64,000 bases of DNA, from positions 28,918,367-28,982,366 of the forward strand of contig NC_092525.1 in NCBI RefSeq assembly GCF_037038585.1. Direction: 5' to 3'. This document shows, one piece after another, positions 56,271-64,000 of the stretch. Position numbers and translations under genes: made by a program. Each line of letters opens with the position of its first letter. Positions within the stretch are counted from its first letter, which is position 1. A model generated the notes under the pieces. It was not told where the DNA came from. It did not search any database and worked only from the letters and a program-made list of their open reading frames with translations. This DNA is from Patagioenas fasciata. Lineage: Eukaryota; Chordata; Aves; Columbiformes; Columbidae.

Positions 56271-58077
56271 ACATCTGGTAACAAGTTTTGTTTGAGTTTA
56301 CACACAAATAATACCACAAACTCCAGGAGACTGTTACCACTGTTATGTAATTTTACTTCCAAAGAACAGGTTTTTGAAAAGCACTGGATAACAACAAACA
56401 GGATATTAATTCTAAATATCTTTTTCTGGCAATGATTCTATGATAAGGCTTACTGGAACTGTGTCCATCTTTTGCTGTTCAGCAAAAATTCAAAAGGAGG
56501 CTTAGCTCCAAAATTACTATTAACTTCCATTGAAAACAGAGCAAAGATATTAAATCTATCTTCTAAACATGGTTTGACTGCAAAATAGAAACTTTAATTC
56601 TTCTTAGTCAAGACCTTTGAAACCAGAAAAAAAAAAAAAATCCAAGTTACGCCATGGGTCAAATGAATTTGTAGTGCATTTTTTTAAGACTACGGAATAA
56701 CAATAAAAACCTAGAGTGAAATTTTAGACAAGCTTACAGTAATGAAATTGTTGTACATTAAGCTATGGTTTTATCTGAACTCCTACCGAGTGGTGATACG
56801 CGTCTTCAAAGAGCAAGAGGTCTAAGAATGGGAATTTGAAGTCATTTACAAGCTCAAAACAGGAAAGAATTGTGCTTTCCATCAGGAACTGCTGAAAGTC
56901 CACTTATGAAGGAATGACATGGTTCTTGTGATTGGTAACATACAAAATATCAGAGTAAGGACAAAGGCCAATGGACAAGTTTATCCCTGGGACATTCCAT
57001 CATGGCCAGAGAAGCACTTCAAGACTATGAACCTAAGCAAGCAACCTGAACCAGATGTGAATGTGGGAATGAGTCCTTCTTGGACTGGGAAAACAGTTTA
57101 GCAGTTCTACACTCTATTTGCTTTTAGCAGAATAACCTGAAAGACTGAAATGACTTTAATGTTCTTTAAATTGCAGAGCATTACAGCAACGGTGCCCTAC
57201 TACTTTTTTCTTCCACTAACCTTGACATACACTCTTTGAGTTCAAAGCTTGATTAGAGAAACACATTAAAGATATGTGTATTGTAAATGTAACATAGAAG
57301 GAGCCCCATTTGGATTTTTCTTGGTAGTAATACATATTGAAAAGTGCATACATTTAATGTGAAATATTATATTGACATGCCATAGAAATACCAGCAGAAC
57401 ATGTCGATATAGCACTTGCAAAAATAAGTATGGATTTTTTTTCTACTGAATAATGAAGAAGTCAGTAAAGCTCTCATAAATTGCTGAATATAAATCAGTG
57501 CTGCCTGAGGTCACAATAGCTTAAATCTCTTCCTTTCAAATAGAAGTTTTTTCCCCTTCCTCCTCCCCCACTTTGAGCGTATATAATATATATCAAAGGA
57601 CACATCTTGAAATTATCTTTTTTTGTCAGTGGTACTGCATAAGGAAGAGATGTAGTACCTGCTGCAGTAAACTTTTTCACCTCATTTAAGCAGATGAGAG
57701 TCTCGGTATCATTTTAATCATACATGTACTGTAGCAAAGGAGGGCAACGAGTGAGGTCCTCAAGTGGAGCATATTAGCTTAGTAACCACTAAAATTTGTT
57801 ATCTACATTTATTATCACCTATGCTGGTTTGTTCTTTACCAGTCTGAGAACACCTATTTTAGTCACATACTAGTGGTCTGACAATGCAAAATTTAGAGGA
57901 AAAGAAAAAACAGCTGCATAGTCTTTAAATACTTTTCCTATATTTAAAAAAGAAGCATTCCAATGGAGTAAAAAAGTTAATGTAAACGTGGAGATTTTTC
58001 TCATAGAAGCCGTTGTCAAACAGTGATCAAATGGAGACAGACTGTGTGCATATGGAACAGAATGCTATCAGAAGAGC
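56271..58077. other. Gene-free AT-rich DNA
   Basis: No recognisable gene or mobile element apart from an A14 run at 56627-56640. Confidence 0.55.
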
Positions 58078-59352
58078 GGAGGGAAAGGAGAACCTCTTCG
58101 GACCTACTAACCACCCCCCTTCTAATACACCCCATGATGCCACTGGCCTTCCTGGCCACAAGGGCACAGTGTTGGCTCATGGTCATCCTGCTGTCCACCA
58201 GGACCCCCAGGTCCCTCTTCCCTACACTGCTCTCTAATAGGCCATTCCCCAACTTACACTGGAACCTGGGGTTGTTTCTACCTAGATGCAAGACTCTACA
58301 CCTGCCCTTGTTATATTTCATTAAATTTTTCCCCGCCCAACCCTCCAGCCTGTCCAGGCCTTGCTGAATGGCAGCACACCCTTCTGGCATGTTAGCCACT
58401 CCTCCCAGCTTCGTGTCATCAGCAAACCTGCTGATAGTACACTCTATTCCCTCATCCAAATTGTTGATGAATATATTGAATACTATAGGCCCCAGTACTG
58501 ACCCTTGAAGCACTCCACTAGATACTGGCCTCCAACTGGACTCCGCCCCATTGACCACAACTCTCTGGCTTCTTCCCTTCAGCCAGTTCACAGTCCACCT
58601 CACTACACCGGTCATCCACTCCCTCAGTTTAGCTATAAGGATGCTGTGGGAGACTGTGTCAAATGTCTTACTCAAGTCAAGGTAGACCACATCCACCACC
58701 CTGTCATCATCCATCCACCTCGTTATGTCCTCATAAAAGTCAATGAGGTTGGTCAAGCACGACTTCCCCTTGGTGAAGCCATGCTGACTGCCCCTAATGA
58801 CCCTCTTATCCTTGATATGCCTTGAGATGGCACCAAGGATAAGTTGTTCCATCAGGGATGGAGGTGAGGTTGACCAGTCTATAGTTACCCGGGTCCTCCT
58901 TCCTGCCCTTTTTGAAGGCTGGAGTGACATTCGCTTTCCTCCAGACCTCAGGCACCTCTCCCGTTTCCCAAGACCTGGCAAAGACGATGGAGAGTGGTCC
59001 AGCAATGACCTCAGCCAGCTCCCTCAGCACTCGCGGGTGCATCCCAGCCGGACCCATGGATTTATGGATGTCCAGATTGCCTAACTGCTCCCTAAACCCA
59101 GTCCTCATCAACCGAGGCAAACTCCTCCATTGTCCTGCCTTCCTCTGGGGCCTCAGCGGTACGGGACTCCTCAGGACAGCTTCTGGCAGAGTAGACAGAG
59201 ACAGAGAAGGCATTCGGTAACTCTGCCTTCTCCGTATCTTCTGTCACCAGGGTACCCACCTCGTTCATCAGTGGGCCTGCATTGCCTCTGGTGTTAGTTT
59301 TATCTGCCACGTATTTGAAAAAGCTCCTTTTGTTTTCCTTGACCCCTCTCAC
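58078..59352 (-). pseudogene. CR1 ORF2 reverse transcriptase, frameshifted
   Basis: This is the LINE polymerase that copies CR1 RNA into DNA at a nicked target. Three frames together carry it: 59352 down to about 59100 (VKENKRSFFKYVADKTNTRG, the linker before RT), about 59100 to 58880 (including NLDIHKSMGPAG and the VPEVWRKANVTPAFKKG region), and about 58873 to 58078. The last piece is open for nearly 270 codons and shows QHGFTKGKSCLTN, VVYLDLSKTFDTVSH, GVLQGSVLGP and the catalytic FADDT, at about residues 194-198 counted from 59005. The active-site aspartates are intact, unlike the copy at 29666-30292. Two frameshifts, near 59100 and 58875, and the missing endonuclease and 3' UTR make it inactive. 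The long uninterrupted RT stretch suggests a relatively young copy. Confidence 0.92.
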
Positions 59353-59445
59353 CAGGTTTAATTCTAAGGAGGCTTCAGCTTTCCTAGTTGCCTCTCTACA
59401 TCCTCTGACAACAGCCTTATATTCTTACCAAGTGGCCAAGGTGAC
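58078..59445 (-). mobile_element. CR1 LINE fragment, ORF2 portion, truncated at both ends
   Basis: About 1.37 kb of CR1 ORF2 on the minus strand, from the linker between endonuclease and reverse transcriptase (right edge) to just after the C-terminal RT region (left edge, ending in a SRSEEVLL-like stretch). The element lacks its 5' half, as usual, but also lacks the CR1 3' UTR and terminal octamers, which is unusual for target-primed reverse transcription. A T17 run (59484-59500) lies about 40 bp beyond the 5' edge. The loss of the 3' end implies a later deletion or a recombination breakpoint near 58078. Boundaries are approximate to about 15 bp. Confidence 0.93.
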
Positions 59446-60163
59446 TTTCTTCAGAAAGTGACTTCTGGGATAAAAAATAAAACTTTTTTTTTTTTTTTTT
59501 ACTTTCCATTGTCACTCCAGCTGTACTTTAGCCAAGGCTTTTCAGTCAACCTGATGCAAAAATCACAATCATGCATACCATTTCAGGATAAAAAGGTTTT
59601 AACTCAAAATTTTATCTGCTCTTACTGAAAATTCAGTAGCATTTGCACCAAAACTGCATTATCTGACTAGCTTTACTAACTTCAAAGACAGTTGACAAGA
59701 GCTCCTGTGTGCCAGAAATGACCTGAGCAAGGAGACTGCACTGTATTTCTTGCAGAGTGTTACATATGTCCAGGAATTTCAAAGTGCTGCATAAACATCC
59801 ATAAATTAAACCTCAGTAGGTCACTCTAGTGAGAATTCCAGTGTTTTCTCATTTGTGAACTAGGACATTAAATAGCCCTATTCCCTTGATATTTCTGTTG
59901 TATTAAAAAAACACAAGTCCTGTCTCCTCAGCTACAAAAATGTATGGAATTGATCCAGCAAGTAGTTTTGAAATGACCAAAGACACGTAAGAAAACTTGG
60001 GCGTAGAAAATCATGCCTAACATTCAGCAGGGCAAGTAAAATTACATGCCTGATTTGCACAGAGACAGCAGTTACGTCGCAGGGCAGCCAGGGGATGGTA
60101 AGGTCGTGCTGGTTTAGGTACAATCCAGTGAACACACATGAAGTTTAGAGTCCCCTTGTCATC
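59446..60163. other. Gene-free DNA with T17 tract
   Basis: No recognisable gene. It begins with a T17 run at 59484-59500. A short segment at about 60055-60110 has several CpGs and a GTAAGG donor look-alike, without a supporting open exon. Confidence 0.5.
59484..59500. repeat. T17 homopolymer
   Basis: Seventeen consecutive T, about 40 bp from the 5' edge of the CR1 fragment. CR1 does not normally end in poly(A), so this is not that element's tail. It could be the tail of a separate, unrecognised retroposition on the minus strand. Confidence 0.88.
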
Positions 60164-60510
60164 TTACTCCTTTTGCCTCCCTGCAGTATTGCTTTGTCCA
60201 ACTGTCTGGAGAGCTGACCTTAACAGAAAGGATGAGCTGAGGCTGTCACATGGATTAGCCATAGAGACAGAAATCCTTTTCTGACGGATCTGAAAAAAAG
60301 CTCTTGCTGCTCCAGCACAAAATGTCATAATGAATGCAGGGCACAGCTCTCCCACCAGACCACCAGTGTATTCCTCCTGCTTTCTTTGACCTGTTTAGCA
60401 AATCCCCTGCTTGCAGTTCAGCATACTTTCTCCTCCGCACAACACGTTTCATTGCAAGATCAAGTTCACTGACTGTCAGGGTATCTGTTTCTTCTTACCC
60501 CACATCCCTC
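60164..60510 (-). pseudogene. Possible unidentified pseudogene or exon pair
   Basis: Two minus-strand frames abut here. The first, upstream (about 60495 to 60385), gives an acidic-then-basic, helix-like peptide including VSELDLAMKRVVRRRKYAEL. The second (about 60380 to 60164) runs open through a hydrophobic stretch into FFQIRQKRISVSM and ends at TAA. They join with a frame change near 60382. Splice-like signals also exist: a CTTTTTTTCAG at about 60300 and CAG before GTCAAAG near 60390. The composition is more protein-like than the surroundings, but I cannot name a family, and the frame change means it is not one intact exon. A decayed retrocopy, two small exons, or chance are all possible. 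Confidence 0.18.
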
Positions 60511-60979
60511 TGAACCTGAAGTGAAGTCATGCTTAAAATCCAGTTGATAACATCCTAATCACACTGATAGCATGAAATGCGAAAGTTAAAGTCAGTACCA
60601 AATATCTTTTAATTAAAGGAATAACAGTTAACTACTTTGGTAAATACAAAGGAAGAAACAAAGGACAGGGGTACCTTTCCATTTGTACAGTCCTCTACTA
60701 TCAAATAAGCCCCAGTTTGAAGTCACTCAACTTTCCATGCCTTTCCCCATACACAATCAAACTAATTTCTGGAACACTGTAAAATGATTTATTCTTAGGT
60801 GTCAACATTGGCCTAAAGCATACTTTTGATACCAGAAATGCAGCCACCAGAAAACAGAGTATTTGTAACAGACGGATTCTCAGGTACAAAAGCATAAATG
60901 ATGATGCTATAGTCATTTCAGAAATAATTATCTATATTAATTGGGTTTTAAAATTTCAAACTAAAACAAGACGTATGAA
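60511..60979. other. Gene-free AT-rich DNA
   Basis: I see nothing recognisable between the patch at 60.2-60.5 kb and the solo LTR. Confidence 0.6.
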
Positions 60980-61017
60980 TGTCATGGACTCCAAGTAAAG
61001 AATAAGCTTAAGCCAGC

Positions 61018-61023
61018 TTTAAT
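61018..61023 (-). terminator. LTR polyadenylation signal
   Basis: ATTAAA on the minus strand, about 40 bp before the 3' end of the LTR, in the position expected of the R-region poly(A) signal. It is a common functional variant of AATAAA. Confidence 0.55.
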
Positions 61024-61249
61024 TTGCAGACGAAACCAAATGAGAGACCAAAACCAAATGACAGAAACCAATGAGACATTGGGGTAATCCAAAATCAACC
61101 AACACTTCGATAACATTCAACAAACTGCAGGTTCAATATACCAGCTGAGGATATTATTACTACATGACAACACACAAGAATGATTTTCCAAAGAATGCAC
61201 ACAGTCACTCCAAAAAGGCCTCTCTCATTCCAGGGTACCCTGAAGATAT

Positions 61250-61340
61250 AATCACTCACCCAGAGTGGGGTGGTGAGGGCTCACCCAAGGATACATTCAG
61301 AAGAAACAATCAGTCACCTAGGATGAGGTGAGGGCTCTCA
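61250..61340. repeat. Imperfect tandem duplication inside the LTR
   Basis: AATCACTCACC at 61250 recurs as AATCAGTCACC at 61308, and GGTGAGGGCTC at 61272 recurs at 61327, an offset of 55-58 bp. It lies downstream of the TATA box in the LTR's own orientation, so it duplicates R/U5 leader sequence, not U3 enhancers. Confidence 0.7.
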
Positions 61341-61450
61341 ATTCCAGGAAGTTTCCTTAGACAGTATTCCTGCTCTAAGGCAAGAGGTTCCAATCACAGT
61401 CCCGCTGTTCCAAGAAGACCGCTCAAAGGGCATCTCCAGCAGGAGTCCCA

Positions 61451-61456
61451 TTTATA
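61451..61456 (-). promoter_or_regulatory. LTR TATA box
   Basis: TATAAA on the minus strand (within GGGTATAAATGGGAC), about 290 bp from the 5' end of the LTR. It would place a U3 promoter firing leftward across the LTR. Whether it is still active is unknown. Confidence 0.6.
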
Positions 61457-61743
61457 CCCTGACTGGATCTGAGCTGTAATCATATAAGGGCATGGCACAA
61501 ATGCTTCTCTGGGTCTGGGGAACATCGCTGGCTGAGGCCCTGTTTGTTGACCAAGGGTCCTGTGCCTCCTGCTGCCCCAAATGAGGGGTGTATTTACGGT
61601 CAACATCCAACCAAGGTGTGCATGCAATGACAGCCATGGTGAGGCATGAGCGGCATGAAAATAAGGTGCAAAAGAGCCAGCAAGTGCCATATGCAAAGCT
61701 CTGGACCTTATGAGAGTAGGTGTAACTACCACAGTGAGTCACA

Positions 61744-64000
61744 TACACACAAGCTCATAGTATCAAGACACTTGTTATCTGTCATCCTGAATGCTTTATT
61801 TTGACAAATTGCAGAGAGAAAAAATATTAAGACTTTCTTTAATCAGATTTAAATTATATAAAAGTAATCCCATGTTACCTGGTTCCTTACTTCTATTGAT
61901 GTGGCTTATATTATCCTTCCACATTCTCAGAAGAACTGAACTTTCTATGAAGATTAAAGCTACACTCACTTCACTGCACATTAATGTAGAAGACATTATT
62001 ACTTTCAGCTCCAGGAATTCCCACTGGCAAACAATACTAAATCCATGCACCGTCTCTTCAGCTATCCTGACGTGCTGGCTCCAGAGCTTCTATAAATTCA
62101 CCCATTGTTGATAACAGGACTCCATGCCAGAATTTTGACTGAAGTATGCAACTACTTATACATATAGATAGGTATATATAGATATAAAGAAAGTACATAC
62201 CTGTACAAAACTGCAATTGCTTCTTCCTGTGCCACCACAATGGTTTCTATGGGAACACTAGAGAAGCTACCAGGATTTACTTTGAAATAGCAATTTTTTT
62301 TTTAGAATTATAAGATGTTTATGTCTTGACATATTAATTACAATGTTTAATGTAATGCATTCTTCTCTAAGGATGTGTCTTTTAGAGTACTAACATTCTT
62401 ATATTCTTAGAGATTTATCTCTGCTTTTTTAAGGGAAATGTCCTTGAAACTGCTCTAAGGAGAACTTATGGGATAAGAAAAACATATTGATTATATATTC
62501 CCTATGTCTTCTAGTCCAAATAAGTAAGGAAACATGGAGAAATCTCCATGTTCTATGTTATCATTGTTCTTCAGAATTAAGTAAATATAGTAAATATAGA
62601 CCTAACAGCTCCCCTCCCACTACAGATTTACATCAGTACTTATCAAAGTTAACTTCCCTTTCAACTCTTACAAAATTTTGGTTTAGAAGAGCAAAATATG
62701 TACAAACTGAAAACTGAACAGAAGCTTTCCTTCTTGCATGCATCCCTAACTGGTATTGTAGTAATTACATATACAGATTGAAATTACATGTGCAAACTTT
62801 TGTACAGAGGTTAATAGAATAGGGAAAGGAGTGTGTGGCTGAAGACTGCCCCAAAACCTCTAAAATTCTTGGAAAACAGGATTATTCAGAAGTCCATCAC
62901 CCAGCAAAATGCCTAGCATGGAATCTCTCTCACTCAAGTTGCAGGTACATTGATAGCATTAAATCCCACAGCTCTGCATATTCCCATCTTAACACCTGCA
63001 GCAGCAAAGCTGGCGATTATGAAACAGGTCAAACAGAATCTAGAATCTAAGGTCCTGTTTAACCTTACATTTACTATTTCCAGTTTGAAGCAAGAATTTA
63101 TGTAGTTACCATTTCTGTACAACTTTAATATGGGTAGCAACAATTTAATGGTAGTAATCTTCTCTTCCCATATTACATATTTGATTTAATGTCATAGAGC
63201 CAAAGCTCCTTTCCTGAGGATTCCCAAGGGAACAGCGACAGGCAACATGCAAACACATGAAAGGGAAAAAGACTTACCAAAATGATGTGACTGAACACAT
63301 ATTACAAGCAAAACCATGTTTGTCTGGATTGTATACTATTGGAAATAAATATAATGAAGGCTTATTGGAAATAAATATAATGAAGGCTTTACTTACCACA
63401 TCCCTCCTCCTCAATAATATGCTATCGCACTTCTTATATGGTGAAACTTGGTGTGTTACAGAACAGTAGAAGCCTGAAGAGCTCTGTATAGGTGGAACAG
63501 TTGTGTACACCATCTTCAATCAGTCTCCCAAGCAGGAAAGTAGCCCTTTGGGAGAAGAACATCCTTGCCAGTGACATCCTTGTCATAATCATGCCCTCCA
63601 TGCTGAAAAGACCTACTTCTTCCAAGTCATGCCAGTTTCAAGCTGCCGTTTTGATGGATGCATTCAACTTGGAATAAAGAATCTGACTTTTAGAAGTACT
63701 TTTGAAGCCTAAAGGCTTCTCCCAAAATTTTAGCATGCTAGACAAAATTTCAAATGAGAACTGTGGCCTATTTTAATTCACTTTCACATTTTAAGTCAAT
63801 ATAAATGTCACACAAAATAGCCCTATGGAGCAAGCAGATCCTTTTTAATTCTTGCTTCTCACAACAACTTAGACTTTTCACTCAAAACACAAAAGAAGAC
63901 TTCACACTATTTCCCTTGAAATAATTTTTTAAAATTCTGTTTGACCTCAGAGAGGATGAACTTATGTGCTTCAAGTTGTACCTCTGCACTAAAAAATAAC
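61744..64000. other. Gene-free AT-rich DNA
   Basis: No recognisable gene or mobile element. Frames reach about 106 codons (61791-62111), overlap others on the opposite strand and have no family signature. It includes the tandem duplication at 63338-63389. Confidence 0.55.
63338..63389. repeat. Perfect 26-bp tandem duplication
   Basis: The 26-bp unit beginning ATTGGAAATAAATATAATG and ending AAGGCTT occurs at 63338-63363 and again, without a mismatch, at 63364-63389. Perfect identity suggests a recent duplication, or an assembly artefact. Confidence 0.95.

Larger units (their letters stand above)
60980..61743 (-). mobile_element. Solo LTR of an endogenous retrovirus
   Basis: A 764-bp segment, GC-richer than its flanks, that reads on the minus strand from TGTGACTCACTG to CATGACA, the canonical TG...CA ends of an LTR. 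It contains a TATAAA box in the middle and an ATTAAA polyadenylation signal near the 3' end, in the right order for U3-R-U5. No primer-binding site, gag, pol or env lies beside it, so it is a solo LTR left by recombination between the two LTRs of a provirus. I could not find a clear target-site duplication, so the ends may be off by a few bases or the flanks mutated. The style is that of avian ERVL/ERVK-type LTRs; the class is a guess. Confidence 0.75.

Noticed and set aside
58505..59220. Plus-strand frames of 95-106 codons over the CR1 at 58-59 kb
   Set aside because: Antisense shadows of the CR1 reverse transcriptase.
1..64000. CRISPR arrays, tRNA or rRNA genes, bacterial operons
   Set aside because: No regularly spaced direct repeats, no tRNA or rRNA signature seen, and the sequence is clearly vertebrate nuclear DNA.

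Overview
This window looks like vertebrate nuclear DNA, most likely from a bird. It is AT-rich, has no bacterial-style gene packing, and has several CR1 LINE fragments whose 3' ends have the octamer-type terminus and spelling typical of avian CR1. A solo LTR resembling avian endogenous retroviral LTRs adds to this. The species cannot be read from the sequence. Crocodilians and turtles also carry CR1, so 'bird' is an inference.

I recognise no intact cellular protein-coding gene. Nearly all open frames are under 120 codons, begin at arbitrary points, and have no family signature. The window is best read as a gene desert or the inside of a very long intron.

Layout. Bases 26-102 are a compact 77-bp palindrome flanked by TA, a MITE-like Tc1/mariner derivative. 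About 21 kb of featureless AT-rich DNA follows, broken only by simple repeats, an anonymous 117-codon frame (8193-8546) and an exon-like CpG-bearing block (15005-15148). At 21213-22418 lies an almost full-length mariner of the Hsmar1 (cecropia) type, minus strand, with a transposase wrecked by stops, frameshifts and deletions. At 28684-30292 two CR1 fragments lie head to tail on the minus strand. A third, old CR1 3' end is on the plus strand at 38560-38735. From 38.7 to 58 kb there is only low-complexity DNA plus a few weak exon-like or repeat-like blocks (50890-51010, 56064-56270). At 58078-59445 a larger CR1 ORF2 piece keeps most of a reverse-transcriptase domain with its FADD motif but has lost its 3' end. 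An exon-like or pseudogene-like patch is at 60164-60510. A solo LTR with readable TATA and polyadenylation signals, oriented to the minus strand, occupies 60980-61743. The last 2.2 kb are plain, apart from a perfect 26-bp tandem duplication at 63338-63389.

The mobile elements are independent insertions and form no pathway. The points most worth a second look are the mariner in an avian-type background, the palindromic MITE, the CR1 copy lacking its 3' end, and the exon-like block at 15 kb. I found no convincing evidence of a new functional system here.
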